Shown here in pieces: positions 25,663-33,856 of a DNA stretch of 64,000 nt; the first letter of the stretch is position 1, and every line of letters begins with the position of its first letter. Both the position numbers and the translations under genes were made by a program. A model generated the notes under the pieces. It was not told where the DNA came from, ran no database searches, and saw only the letters and a list, made by a program, of their open reading frames with translations. The stretch is from Paracoccus xiamenensis (lineage in GTDB: Bacteria > Pseudomonadota > Alphaproteobacteria > Rhodobacterales > Rhodobacteraceae): NCBI RefSeq assembly GCF_011308835.1, contig NZ_JAAOHY010000002.1, positions 186,001-250,000 on the forward strand. Reading direction: 5' to 3'.

Positions 25663-26892
25663 ATGCGTCCAAGCACCATGACCCATTGCCGCGCCTGTGG
25701 CTCGGACCGGATGTTTCTGTTCCTGCCCATGGGCGATCACCCGCCCGCGAATATGTTCGTGCGCCCCGAACAGGCGGATCAACCCCAGCCCGCCTTTCCG
25801 TTGAACACTCAGGCCTGTCTGGATTGCGGGATGATCCAGGTCGCCGACCAGATCCCAGACGGCTTCTTCCGGCACTATCTTTATATCCCGTCCGGCGCCG
25901 CCACGATGCACGGCCATTTCGAGGGGCTGGCTGGCGTGCTGGCGGATCGCGCCGATGGGGGGCTGATCGTCGATATCGGCTGCAATGACGGGCTGATGCT
26001 GGGATTTGCCAACCGCATGGGGGCGAAGACGCTGGGGATAGACCCGGCCGCGAACCTGGCAGAGAAGGCCGCCCAGAACGGGGTCGAGGTCCATGTCGCC
26101 TATTTCAGCCCCGAAACCGCCGGGGAGGTGCGCGCCAAACATGGCCCCGCGCAAGTGATTTCCACCACCAACACGCTGAACCATATCGGCGACCTGGTCG
26201 GTTTCGTCGACGGCATCAAGCGGCTTCTGGCTGATGATGGCTGGTTCGTGATCGAGGTTCCATGGGGTCGCGAAATCGTGGCCACCAACCAGTTCGACAA
26301 CGTCTATCACGAACACCTGTCGGAAATGAGCCTGCGTTCTTTGGTCAAGCTGGCCGAACGCACCGGAATGGCGGTGGTCGATGTCACCCGGCATCCGGTG
26401 CATGGCGGCTCGATGCGGGTATTCATCCGCAAGGCAGAGGCCGCCGGTCCCCCCAGTGCCGAGGTCGTGCGGATGCTGGCCGAGGAGGACGCAGCCGGCA
26501 TGAACGATCAGGCCACCTTCGAATCCTTCGCCGCCCGCGCCCATGACATCGGCGAAGCCTTGCGCAAGATTCTTGCCGATTTGAAAGCCGAAGGCGCCAC
26601 GATTGCCGGATATGGCGCGCCGGCCAAAGGCAATACGCTGCTGAACTTTTTCGATATCGGGCCCGAGACGCTGGACTATCTGGTCGACCGTAACCCGTTG
26701 AAGCAAGGGCTTTTGTCGCCGGGCAAACAGATCCCGATTCATGACCCGGCGGTGCTTGCCGATGACCCGCCGGATTACCTGCTGGTGCTGGCCTGGAACT
26801 TCTTCGACGAGATCCGCGGCCAGCTTTCCGCGTATGAGGCCGATGGCGGCCGCTTCATTCTTCCCTTGCCATATCCTCACATTGTGATCTGA
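25663..26892 (+). CDS. Sugar-nucleotide C-methyltransferase (NovU/TcaB9-type)
   Basis: The 409-aa protein has the three parts of deoxysugar C-methyltransferases. A zinc-binding N-terminus has Cys9, Cys12, Cys52 and Cys55. The SAM fold carries LIVDIGCNDGLML (about 101-113), and YHEH (215-218) matches the catalytic cluster of this class. The C-terminal domain includes GGSMRVFIRK and GYGAPAKGNTLLNFF. Such enzymes add a methyl next to a 4-keto group, at C3 or C5. The start at 25663 has GAGGA upstream. It would give a branched CDP-deoxysugar here. Confidence 0.85.
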   Translation: MRPSTMTHCRACGSDRMFLFLPMGDHPPANMFVRPEQADQPQPAFPLNTQACLDCGMIQVADQIPDGFFRHYLYIPSGAATMHGHFEGLAGVLADRADGGLIVDIGCNDGLMLGFANRMGAKTLGIDPAANLAEKAAQNGVEVHVAYFSPETAGEVRAKHGPAQVISTTNTLNHIGDLVGFVDGIKRLLADDGWFVIEVPWGREIVATNQFDNVYHEHLSEMSLRSLVKLAERTGMAVVDVTRHPVHGGSMRVFIRKAEAAGPPSAEVVRMLAEEDAAGMNDQATFESFAARAHDIGEALRKILADLKAEGATIAGYGAPAKGNTLLNFFDIGPETLDYLVDRNPLKQGLLSPGKQIPIHDPAVLADDPPDYLLVLAWNFFDEIRGQLSAYEADGGRFILPLPYPHIVI

Positions 26893-26923
26893 AATGGATC
26901 ATGTGTTGGTAAGGGGTTTCGTC

Positions 26924-27886
26924 ATGGTCAATGTGTTGATCGTCGGCGGCGCCGGGTTCATCGGCTCGCATCTGGTGCGCGACTGCCTGTCGCGGGGTGA
27001 CAAGGTTACGGTGCTGACGCGGGCATCGACCGATATCTGGCGTATCGAGGATATTCTGGACCGGCTGACGCTGGTCCGCCTGAATCTGACGGATACGGAG
27101 GCGCTGATGACCGCGCTTCGACACCAACCGCCGCAGCGGGTATTCCTGCTGGGCGCGGTGACGCGTTTCGCGACGGCCAATAACGACCTGGCCGATGTCG
27201 CAGAGGCAATGCGGGTCAATCTGGATCCGCTGCGTGCGATTCTGGAAGCGCTCGGCCGGATGGATGTTCCGCCTCAGTCGGTGGTCCGTACCGGCACGCT
27301 GGCAGAGCTGTCCAGCGATCCCGGCATCGCGCGCTCGGCCACGCGGGAATGGCCGGAAACCACCTATGGCCTGTCGATCCTGGCCGGCACCCATTACCTG
27401 CGGATCTGGCGCGATCGCTGCGGTATCCCCGCAGTAACCGCCCGGCTGAGCCTGACCTATGGCGGCGGCCAGTCGCCTGATTTCCTGGTGCCAGGCGCGA
27501 TTAGGCAGGGGTTGGCTGGTACGCCGATGATGCCGCGCCAGCCTGACGCCAGACGCGACCTGATCCATGTCGACGATGTGATTGAGGCGCTGCAACTGGT
27601 TGCGGATAACGCGGACAGATTGCCGCCGGTGGTCAATGTGTCGACTGGGCGCCCGATCCGCACTGGCGATCTGGCCGCGCGCATTGCCCGGTTGACCGGC
27701 CACAAGCCGCCGCCCGAACCCGCGAAGACGGGCGCCGGCAACCGCGTTTCGGCACCACCCTCGAAGGAATTGCGTGCGCTTGGCTGGCGTCCGCGGGTCT
27801 CGCTTCAACAGGGGCTGCGGCAGGTGATCGCCTGGGAACGCGCCCGCAAGACCGACAACAGACACCCCGAAAGGCGCAGCGCATGA
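26924..27886 (+). CDS. NAD-dependent epimerase/dehydratase-like SDR lacking the catalytic Lys
   Basis: The 320-aa extended SDR has the NAD(P) motif VLIVGGAGFIGSHLV at residues 4-18 and a C-terminal substrate domain (DARRDLIHVDDVIEAL, NVSTGRPIRTGDLA). The active-site sequence reads TYGLSILAG: Tyr148 is kept but Ile152 replaces the usual Lys of YxxxK. It may be a 4-ketoreductase or epimerase finishing the CDP sugar, or a non-catalytic relative. ATG at 26924, with AAGGGG upstream, is preferred over 26894. Its stop overlaps the gtrB start (ATGA). Confidence 0.75.
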   Translation: MVNVLIVGGAGFIGSHLVRDCLSRGDKVTVLTRASTDIWRIEDILDRLTLVRLNLTDTEALMTALRHQPPQRVFLLGAVTRFATANNDLADVAEAMRVNLDPLRAILEALGRMDVPPQSVVRTGTLAELSSDPGIARSATREWPETTYGLSILAGTHYLRIWRDRCGIPAVTARLSLTYGGGQSPDFLVPGAIRQGLAGTPMMPRQPDARRDLIHVDDVIEALQLVADNADRLPPVVNVSTGRPIRTGDLAARIARLTGHKPPPEPAKTGAGNRVSAPPSKELRALGWRPRVSLQQGLRQVIAWERARKTDNRHPERRSA

Positions 27887-28863
27887 GCCTGATTTCCATC
27901 CTCGTCCCGGCCTATAACGAAGAAGAAAATGTCCGCGCCTGTTACCAACGGATCGCGGCCGTTCTGGACGGTCTGCCCGGTGACGAGGCCGAAATCATCT
28001 TTACCGACAACCATTCGACCGACCGCACATTCGCCATCCTGTCGGAAATCGCCGCCGAAGACCCCCGCCTGCGTGTGTTCCGGTTTTCGCGCAATGTCGG
28101 CTATCAGAACTCGGTCATGTATGCCTACAAGGCGGCGCGGGGCGATTGTGCGATTCAGCTGGATGCCGATCTGCAGGACCCGCCTGAACTGATCCCGCAG
28201 ATGCTGGACCTGTGGCGGCAGGGCAATCAGGTCGTCTATGGCATCCGCAAGAAGCTGCCCGACGGGCCGGTGATCGCCGCGCTTCGCCGCGGGTTTTACT
28301 GGTTCATCGACCGCATCAGCCCCGATGACCTGCCCCGCAACGTGGGCGAGTTCCGCCTGACTGATCGGGTGATTCTGGACCAGATCCGCAAAAGCGGGGA
28401 CCGCTCGCCCTATATGCGCGGAATGATCAGCGCGATGGGGTTCAGTCAGGTCGGCTTCGATTATGACCGCGCGGCGCGCACGGCGGGGGAATCGAAGTTT
28501 CCGCTGAAGGCGATGATCTCGCTGGCGGTGGATGGTATGGTCAACCATTCGCTGGTGCCGCTGCGGCTGGCCTCGACCGTGTCGCTGTTTGCCGGGCTGA
28601 TCACGTTTCTGGTGCTGCTGGGCTATCTGGTTGGCAAGCTGCTGTTCGGGCAGGAATGGCCGCCGGGCTTTGCAACGCTGGCCATTCTGCTGCTGATGTC
28701 GATGACCTTGAACGCGATGTTTCTGGGGATCCTCGGTGAATATATCGGCCGGATCTTCATGCAGACCAAGAATCTGAACGCCCCCATCGTCGAGGCGACG
28801 CTGAATGTCGAAGCCGACGTGACCGAGCCGGCGGCGGCGATCCGTTTCCCGATGGCGCGCTGA
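27883..28863 (+). CDS. gtrB: Polyprenyl-phosphate glycosyltransferase GtrB
   Basis: The 326-aa family-2 enzyme has SILVPAYNEEENVRACY at the N-terminus, FTDNHSTDRT and the donor motif LDADLQDPP. Two C-terminal transmembrane helices (about residues 232-256 and 262-288) give the GtrB/DPM topology. GtrB moves a sugar from a nucleotide donor to undecaprenyl phosphate on the cytoplasmic face. It closes the cassette that begins with gtrA; its donor should be the CDP-branched deoxysugar made by the genes between them. Confidence 0.88.
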   Translation: MSLISILVPAYNEEENVRACYQRIAAVLDGLPGDEAEIIFTDNHSTDRTFAILSEIAAEDPRLRVFRFSRNVGYQNSVMYAYKAARGDCAIQLDADLQDPPELIPQMLDLWRQGNQVVYGIRKKLPDGPVIAALRRGFYWFIDRISPDDLPRNVGEFRLTDRVILDQIRKSGDRSPYMRGMISAMGFSQVGFDYDRAARTAGESKFPLKAMISLAVDGMVNHSLVPLRLASTVSLFAGLITFLVLLGYLVGKLLFGQEWPPGFATLAILLLMSMTLNAMFLGILGEYIGRIFMQTKNLNAPIVEATLNVEADVTEPAAAIRFPMAR

Positions 28864-28899
28864 TTACGGAATGCTTACAACTGGTTGAACCGCAAAGGG

Positions 28900-28928
28900 C
28901 TGACCTTGGCCGAAATCCGCCGTATAGA
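28900..28928 (+). promoter_or_regulatory. Sigma-70-type promoter for rnd-kdsD-lpt
   Basis: CTGACC (28900-28905) and TATAGA (28923-28928) are 17 bases apart, 21 bases before the rnd start, in the 86-bp gap after gtrB. Confidence 0.6.
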
Positions 28929-28949
28929 CGGCGTCAAACGAGGATTCAC

Positions 28950-29564
28950 ATGGCCATTCACCTGTATCAGAACGACCTGCCCGACGGGCTGGACCTTGGC
29001 CCGGTCGTGGCCATTGACACCGAAACCATGGGGCTGGACCCGCGCCGCGACCGGCTGTGTCTGGTGCAGATGTCCTCGGGCGACGGGGACGCGCATCTGG
29101 TGCAGATTGCACCGGGCCAGACCGAGGCGCCGAACCTGACGCGCATGCTGGCCGATCCGGGCGTGGTCAAGCTGTTCCATTACGGGCGTTTCGACATTGC
29201 CGCGCTGCAAAACGCCTTTGGCGTCGTGACCGCGCCGGTCTGGTGCACCAAGATCGCATCGAAGATGATCCGCACCTATACCGACCGGCACGGGTTGAAA
29301 TACCTGCTTCAGGCCTTGGTCGGGGTCGATGTGTCCAAGCAGCAGCAGACCTCGGACTGGGGCGCTGCCGAACTGACCGAGGCGCAGCTGGAATATGCAG
29401 CCTCGGACGTGCTGTATCTGCATCGCCTGAAGGAAGAGCTGGAAAAGCTGCTGGCCCGCGAGGATCGCACGGCGCTGGCGCAATCCTGTTTCGACTTCCT
29501 GCCCACCCGTGCCCAGCTGGACCTGCTGGGTTGGGGGGATGAAAACGACATCTTCCATCACTAA
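28950..29564 (+). CDS. rnd: Short ribonuclease D-like 3'-5' exonuclease
   Basis: The 204-aa protein is a DEDDy exonuclease domain without the HRDC domains of E. coli RNase D. ExoI is VVAIDTETMGLDP (Asp and Glu near residues 22-24), ExoII is KLFHYGRFDIAALQ, and ExoIII has YAASDVLYL with the expected Tyr and Asp. LKYLLQALVGVDVSK is typical of the family. It probably trims the 3' ends of stable RNAs. GAGGATTC precedes the start. It leads the lpt operon and its TAA abuts the kdsD start. Confidence 0.85.
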   Translation: MAIHLYQNDLPDGLDLGPVVAIDTETMGLDPRRDRLCLVQMSSGDGDAHLVQIAPGQTEAPNLTRMLADPGVVKLFHYGRFDIAALQNAFGVVTAPVWCTKIASKMIRTYTDRHGLKYLLQALVGVDVSKQQQTSDWGAAELTEAQLEYAASDVLYLHRLKEELEKLLAREDRTALAQSCFDFLPTRAQLDLLGWGDENDIFHH

Positions 29565-30518
29565 ATGCCTGCGATGAGCGAATATCTGGATACCGCCCGC
29601 CGCGTCATCGCGACCGAAGCCGAAGGCTTGGCCGCGCTGTCGGCCAGCCTTGGCGACAGTTTTGACCGTGCCATCGAAACCATTCTGGCCGCGCGTGGGC
29701 GTGTGGTCGTGTCCGGCATGGGCAAATCCGGCCATATCGGGCGCAAACTTGCCGCGACCTTCGCCAGCACCGGCACGCCCGCGCAATTCGTTCACCCGGC
29801 CGAGGCCAGCCACGGCGATCTGGGCATGGTGGCGGAAGGCGACGTGGCCATCGTCATTTCGAATTCCGGCGAGACGCCCGAAATCGCCGATATCGTCGCC
29901 CACACCCGCCGCTTCAACATCCCGCTGATCGGGATTGCCGGGCGTGAGAACTCGACCCTGATCCGGCAATGCGACGTCGCGCTGCTGCTGCCGCCCGCGC
30001 CCGAGGCCTGCGGCAAGGGCATCGTGCCGACCACCTCGACCACTATGACGCTGGCGCTTGGCGATGCGCTGGCGGTGGCGCTGATGGAACATCGCAGCTT
30101 CACCCCCGAACATTTCCGCACCTTCCACCCCGGCGGCAAGCTGGGCGCGCGGCTGGCACGGGTGGGCGACCTCATGCATGCCGAAATGCCGCTGGTCGAT
30201 GCCGACACTCCCATGACCGAAGCCCTGCTGACGATGAGCCAGATGGGTTATGGCGTCACCGGCGTGACCGGGACGGGCGGGCGGCTGGTCGGCATCATCA
30301 CCGACGGCGACCTGCGTCGCCACATGGACGGTCTGCTGGACCACCGCGCGGCCGATGTGATGACCGCCAGCCCGCGTACCATTCGCGCCGATCAACTGGC
30401 CGAGGCCGCGCTGGCAGAAATGCAGTCGCGCAAGATCACCTGCCTGTTCGCCGTGGACGACGGCGTGCCGCAGGGTATCCTGAACATCCACGATTGCCTG
30501 CGCGCCGGAATGGTCTGA
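29565..30518 (+). CDS. kdsD: Arabinose-5-phosphate isomerase (KpsF/GutQ family)
   Basis: The 317-aa enzyme interconverts ribulose 5-phosphate and arabinose 5-phosphate for Kdo synthesis. A SIS domain fills residues about 35-180 (VVSGMGKSGHIGRKLAATF, SNSGETPEIADIV, PTTSTTMTLALGDAL). A pair of CBS domains follows (about 205-317: DLMHAEMPLVDADTPM, GIITDGDLRRH). The start at 29565 follows the rnd stop directly (TAAATG); an in-frame ATG three codons later is possible. No kdsC is nearby. Its stop overlaps the lptC start. Confidence 0.92.
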   Translation: MPAMSEYLDTARRVIATEAEGLAALSASLGDSFDRAIETILAARGRVVVSGMGKSGHIGRKLAATFASTGTPAQFVHPAEASHGDLGMVAEGDVAIVISNSGETPEIADIVAHTRRFNIPLIGIAGRENSTLIRQCDVALLLPPAPEACGKGIVPTTSTTMTLALGDALAVALMEHRSFTPEHFRTFHPGGKLGARLARVGDLMHAEMPLVDADTPMTEALLTMSQMGYGVTGVTGTGGRLVGIITDGDLRRHMDGLLDHRAADVMTASPRTIRADQLAEAALAEMQSRKITCLFAVDDGVPQGILNIHDCLRAGMV

Positions 30519-31084
30519 TGCGGTCCTCGCTGATAGCATGGCTTCGGGTGCTGTTGCCGCTGGCGGCGCTGGCGATCCTGTCCACGCTGTTCCTGCTTGG
30601 CCGCACCCCCGATCCCGACGACGCCCTGCCCTATGCCGAGGTCGACGCCGAGGATATGGTCCGCGACCCACGCATGTCGCGGCCTGAATTTGCCGGCGTC
30701 AGCCATGGCGGCGCGCAGGTCACTGTGACCGCCGACCGCGCCAGCCCGGTGCAGAACGAAAACAGCTCGGCCGAATCGGTGCGCTTGACGTGGCGAGACC
30801 CGGATGGGCTGGCCGCCGACCTGACAGCGCCGCAGGCGCAGATGGACGGCCAGCAGATCCACCTGTCGGGGGGCGTGCGGGTGACCACCTCGGACGGATG
30901 GGCGATAACGGTGCCGCAGGTCGATACCGACCTGACCGCCGACCGCCTGCTGGGCACCGGCGGGCTGACCGGATTTGCCCCCCTGGGCCGGCTGGATGCT
31001 GACCAGATGGAGGTGACACGCAATGCCGACGGCGACTATCTTCTGAATTTAACCGGCGATGTGCGTCTGGTATATCAACCCTGA
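30518..31084 (+). CDS. lptC: LPS export protein LptC
   Basis: The 188-aa protein has one N-terminal membrane helix (LRVLLPLAALAILSTLFLLG) and a periplasmic beta-jelly roll with YAEVDAEDMVRDPRMSRPEF and ADLTAPQAQMDGQQIHLSGG. LptC links the inner-membrane transporter LptB2FG to the LptA bridge. Sequence conservation is modest, but position between kdsD and lptA and the fold pattern make the call secure. Its ATG overlaps the kdsD stop (TGATG). Confidence 0.88.
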   Translation: MRSSLIAWLRVLLPLAALAILSTLFLLGRTPDPDDALPYAEVDAEDMVRDPRMSRPEFAGVSHGGAQVTVTADRASPVQNENSSAESVRLTWRDPDGLAADLTAPQAQMDGQQIHLSGGVRVTTSDGWAITVPQVDTDLTADRLLGTGGLTGFAPLGRLDADQMEVTRNADGDYLLNLTGDVRLVYQP

Positions 31085-31107
31085 TCCCCTCCGAAAGGAT
31101 GCCTGCG

Positions 31108-31596
31108 ATGCGCCGCGCCACCTGCCTTGCCCTGACGATCTCGATGCTGATGGCGCTGCCGGTCGCTGCCCAGATGGTGGCCTTTGGCGGCATCAAGGCC
31201 GATACCAGCGCGCCGGTTGAACTGTCGGCAGATAACCTGACCGTCAATCAAACCACCGGACAGGCGGAATTTACCGGCAATGTCCTGATCGGGCAGGGGC
31301 AGATGAAGCTGTCGGCCGACAAGGTGGTGGTCCAATATGTGCAGGGCGATACGCAGAAGATCGACAATCTGGACGCCACCGGCAACGTGACGCTGGTCAA
31401 CGGCCCCGACGCGGCCGAGGCGCAGCAGGCCATCTATGAGGTCGCATCCGGCAATATCACCCTGATCGGCGACGTGCTGCTGACCCAGGGCCAGAACGTG
31501 ATGTCGGGCGAACGTATGGTGGTGAACCTGGAAGACGGCACCGCGCAGATGAACGGCCGCGTCCGCTCGGTCCTGCAACCGGCGGAGCAGCAGTGA
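31108..31596 (+). CDS. lptA: LPS periplasmic bridge protein LptA
   Basis: The 162-aa protein has a signal peptide ([21 protein letters not shown]) and an OstA-like domain: [38 protein letters not shown] and [18 protein letters not shown]. LptA oligomerises across the periplasm to carry LPS to LptDE. ATG at 31108 is chosen because AAGG lies at proper spacing; ATG at 31099 would be on top of it. The lptB start overlaps its stop. Confidence 0.9.
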   Translation: MRRATCLALTISMLMALPVAAQMVAFGGIKADTSAPVELSADNLTVNQTTGQAEFTGNVLIGQGQMKLSADKVVVQYVQGDTQKIDNLDATGNVTLVNGPDAAEAQQAIYEVASGNITLIGDVLLTQGQNVMSGERMVVNLEDGTAQMNGRVRSVLQPAEQQ

Positions 31597-32339
31597 TGCC
31601 CGACCATATCCCGCAGCAAGGGCTGGCGGTGCGCAATCTGCGCAAATCCTATCGCAAGCGGCCGGTGATCCGCGACGTGTCGATGGATCTTGACCGGGGC
31701 GAGGTGGTGGCGCTGCTGGGGCCGAACGGCTCGGGCAAGACCACCTGCTTTTACTGCATCGCCGGGCTGGTGACGCCCGACTCCGGCCAAGTCTATATCG
31801 ACGGTCAGGCCGTGACGGCGCTGCCGATGTATCAGCGTGCGCGGCTTGGCATCGGCTATCTGCCGCAGGAAATGTCGATCTTTCGCGGGTTGACGGTCGA
31901 ACAGAACATCACCGCCGTGCTGGAGGTGGTGGAACAGAACCCCCATCGCCGCCGCGACCGGCTGGAGGAGTTGCTGGGCGATTTTTCCATCGGCCATATC
32001 CGCAATGCCTCGGCCATGGCGCTGTCGGGGGGCGAAAGGCGGCGGGTGGAAATCGCGCGCTGCCTGGCCTCGAACCCGTCATTTCTGCTGCTGGACGAAC
32101 CCTTTGCCGGGGTCGATCCGATTGCAGTGGGCGATATTCGCGCGCTGGTGCAGGACCTGAAATCGCGGGGAATCGGCGTGTTGATAACGGACCACAATGT
32201 CCGCGAGACCCTGGGCATCGTCGACCGCGCCTATATCCTGCATGACGGCCATGTGCTGATGTCGGGCACGACCGAACAGATCATCGCCGATCCGCGCGTG
32301 CGCGAGGTCTATCTGGGCGATACGTTCACCCTGGCCTGA
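31596..32339 (+). CDS. lptB: LPS export ATPase LptB
   Basis: The 247-aa ABC ATPase has Walker [19 protein letters not shown], the Q-loop segment [18 protein letters not shown], the signature [17 protein letters not shown], Walker [16 protein letters not shown] and the switch histidine in [10 protein letters not shown]. It powers LPS extraction by LptB2FG; lptF and lptG are not in the window. ATG at 31596 (TGATG overlap) is preferred over the GTG one codon upstream. A 156-bp gap with a promoter follows; rpoN, common here in other proteobacteria, is absent. Confidence 0.95.
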   Translation: MPDHIPQQGLAVRNLRKSYRKRPVIRDVSMDLDRGEVVALLGPNGSGKTTCFYCIAGLVTPDSGQVYIDGQAVTALPMYQRARLGIGYLPQEMSIFRGLTVEQNITAVLEVVEQNPHRRRDRLEELLGDFSIGHIRNASAMALSGGERRRVEIARCLASNPSFLLLDEPFAGVDPIAVGDIRALVQDLKSRGIGVLITDHNVRETLGIVDRAYILHDGHVLMSGTTEQIIADPRVREVYLGDTFTLA

Positions 32340-32403
32340 CCCTGCTGCACCGACGCCGGCATGCGAATCCCGGCCTGATTGCCCGCCGTCCGCGCGCGCG
32401 TCG

Positions 32404-32432
32404 TTGACAGACTCGGAACCCCGCCGCAGACT
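32404..32432 (+). promoter_or_regulatory. Promoter upstream of hpf
   Basis: A perfect -35 TTGACA (32404-32409) and CAGACT (32427-32432) are spaced by 17 bases, 63 bases before the hpf start. The weak -10 with strong -35 is common in GC-rich alphaproteobacteria. Confidence 0.55.
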
Positions 32433-32495
32433 GGATGAGTCCGGTATGACCCTGCCCGCTTTCGGTGGGGGCCGGGCGAGGAAAGGGAAAAAAGA

Positions 32496-33074
32496 ATGCG
32501 TTATCAGATCAGTGGTAAACAGATCGACATCGGCGAGGCTTTGACCCAACATGTCCAGACCGAGCTGGGCGAAACGGTTGGAAAATACTCTCAGCGACCC
32601 ACCGAAGCCGTCGTCACCTTCTCCAAGAAGGCGCATATGTTGGTTTGTGACACCCTTGTTCACCTTTCCACCGGCCTGACCGTTCAGGCCAAGGGTGAAG
32701 ATCCCGAGATTTACGCCGCCTTCGAAGTCGCGCGCGAGCGGATGGACAAGCAGCTGCGCCGATACAAGCGCCGGCTGAAAGATCATCACAAGGACAGGTC
32801 CGAACCGGTTGAATACGGCGCCGCCGGCCTGTATGTGCTGCCGGCCGACGAAGACGAATGGGAATCGCAGGGTGATACGGGCCTGCAACCGGTCATCGTC
32901 GCTGAAATGGAATCGCGTGTGCCGACCCTTTCGGTCGGTGACGCGGTCATGCAGATGGAATTGGCCGGGGCACCCTTGCTGGTGTTTCGCAACGAAAAAC
33001 ATGGGGGCGTGAACGTCGTACATCGCCGCGATGACGGCAATATCGGCTGGATCGACCCGCGCAATATCAGCTAG
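32496..33074 (+). CDS. hpf: Ribosome hibernation promoting factor, long form
   Basis: The 192-aa protein has an N-terminal S30AE domain (MRYQISGKQIDIGEALTQHV, ARERMDKQLRRYKRRLKDHH) and a C-terminal domain (PTLSVGDAVMQMELAGAPLL, GGVNVVHRRDDGNIGWIDPR) that marks the long form. Long HPF alone joins two 70S ribosomes into inactive 100S dimers in starvation. AGGAAAGGGAAAAAAGA precedes the ATG. It lies between lptB and ptsN, as in many proteobacteria, with its own promoter. Confidence 0.93.
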   Translation: MRYQISGKQIDIGEALTQHVQTELGETVGKYSQRPTEAVVTFSKKAHMLVCDTLVHLSTGLTVQAKGEDPEIYAAFEVARERMDKQLRRYKRRLKDHHKDRSEPVEYGAAGLYVLPADEDEWESQGDTGLQPVIVAEMESRVPTLSVGDAVMQMELAGAPLLVFRNEKHGGVNVVHRRDDGNIGWIDPRNIS

Positions 33075-33096
33075 CCGCCTGGCGGCTTGTCGTGTA

Positions 33097-33122
33097 CGGG
33101 GCGGGTGCGTGCGCCCGCCCCG
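33097..33122 (+). other. Strong GC hairpin between hpf and ptsN
   Basis: CGGGGCGGG (33097-33105) and CCCGCCCCG (33114-33122) form a perfect 9-bp stem with an 8-nt loop. No T run follows, so it may protect hpf mRNA or reduce read-through into ptsN rather than terminate. A smaller GCCGCC/GGCGGC hairpin overlaps the end of hpf. Confidence 0.55.
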
Positions 33123-33145
33123 ATACGGCAGAAAGACGGACAGAG

Positions 33146-33610
33146 ATGCAACTCAGCACCATTGTGAAGCCCGGCGCCGTGCGCACCTATCCGCAGGTGA
33201 GCTCGAAGAAGCGGCTGTTTCAGGACATCGCCGAACTGGCCCATCAGCTTTATGGACTGGATGCCAGCCAGACGTTGGATGCGTTGCAGGAACGCGAAAG
33301 CCTGGGCCCGACGGGCGTCGGCAATGGCGTGGCGCTGCCGCATGCGCGGCTGCACGGGCTGGACGGCGTGGCGGGGATTTTCGTCAAGCTGGAAAAGCCG
33401 CTGGATTTCGACGCCGTCGACCGTCAGCCGGTCGATCTGGTGTTTGCGCTGTTCGCACCAAAAGATAGCGGCGTCGATCACCTGAAGGCGCTGGCACTGG
33501 TGTCGCGGACGCTGCGCGACACCGATCTGCGCGCCAAGCTGCGGGCGAATTCCGACCCGGCGGCGCTGCATGCGATCCTGACCTCTGGGCCGGGAATGGC
33601 GGCGGCCTGA
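33146..33610 (+). CDS. ptsN: Nitrogen regulatory EIIA protein PtsN
   Basis: The 154-aa EIIA(Ntr) protein carries the phosphorylated histidine His66 in GVALPHARLHGL and the family segments SLGPTGVGNG and VDLVFALFAPKDSGVDHLKAL. It is the end acceptor of the nitrogen phosphotransferase chain and regulates potassium transport and metabolism in other bacteria. The frame extends upstream into the hairpin region; MQLSTIVKPG is the usual start, with a weak GACAGAG ribosome-binding sequence. It ends the locus. Confidence 0.92.
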   Translation: MQLSTIVKPGAVRTYPQVSSKKRLFQDIAELAHQLYGLDASQTLDALQERESLGPTGVGNGVALPHARLHGLDGVAGIFVKLEKPLDFDAVDRQPVDLVFALFAPKDSGVDHLKALALVSRTLRDTDLRAKLRANSDPAALHAILTSGPGMAAA

Positions 33611-33611
33611 T

Positions 33612-33640
33612 TTGGATTCCGGCTGATTCGGCGCTATAGT
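33612..33640 (+). promoter_or_regulatory. Promoter for the 63-aa gene
   Basis: TTGGAT (33612-33617) and TATAGT (33635-33640) are 17 bases apart, 25 bases before the ATG. TATAGT is close to the sigma-70 consensus. It starts one base after the ptsN stop. Confidence 0.65.
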
Positions 33641-33664
33641 GGCCCATCAGCAGGAGGACGTCCG

Positions 33665-33856
33665 ATGACCAAGACCCTGACCGATCACGAACGCAGCACC
33701 GGCTCGGGCCGGCTGCGGGCCTATGTGGCGCATGACCGCGAATCCGGCGTGCACCCGGCCATCGAGGCGCTTCACCGCCGCCCGCATGCCCGCGACGGGG
33801 ATGACGGTCGCAAGACGGCCGAGTATGCCCGCATCGAGCGCGGCCGCGAGGAATAA
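33665..33856 (+). CDS. Small hypothetical protein, 63 aa
   Basis: No family is recognised. The product is hydrophilic and highly charged, rich in Arg, His, Asp and Glu (RAYVAHDRESGVHPAIEA, RRPHARDGDD), with no membrane segment or cysteine. A perfect AGGAGG (33652-33657) at good spacing and a well-placed promoter make it a real gene. Its TAA is directly followed by the convergent mutY stop, with no terminator between them. Confidence 0.65.
   Translation: MTKTLTDHERSTGSGRLRAYVAHDRESGVHPAIEALHRRPHARDGDDGRKTAEYARIERGREE

Noticed and set aside
23209..26880. A 1223-codon open frame on the minus strand opposite rfbF to the C-methyltransferase
   Set aside because: It is a high-GC antisense shadow: the plus strand carries recognised families throughout, and the antisense product has low-complexity Gly/Arg/His/Gln composition and no known motif.
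20449..28863. Prophage-borne gtr serotype-conversion island
   Set aside because: No integrase, attachment repeat or phage gene flanks the cassette; the flanks are vgrG-PAAR and rnd-kdsD.
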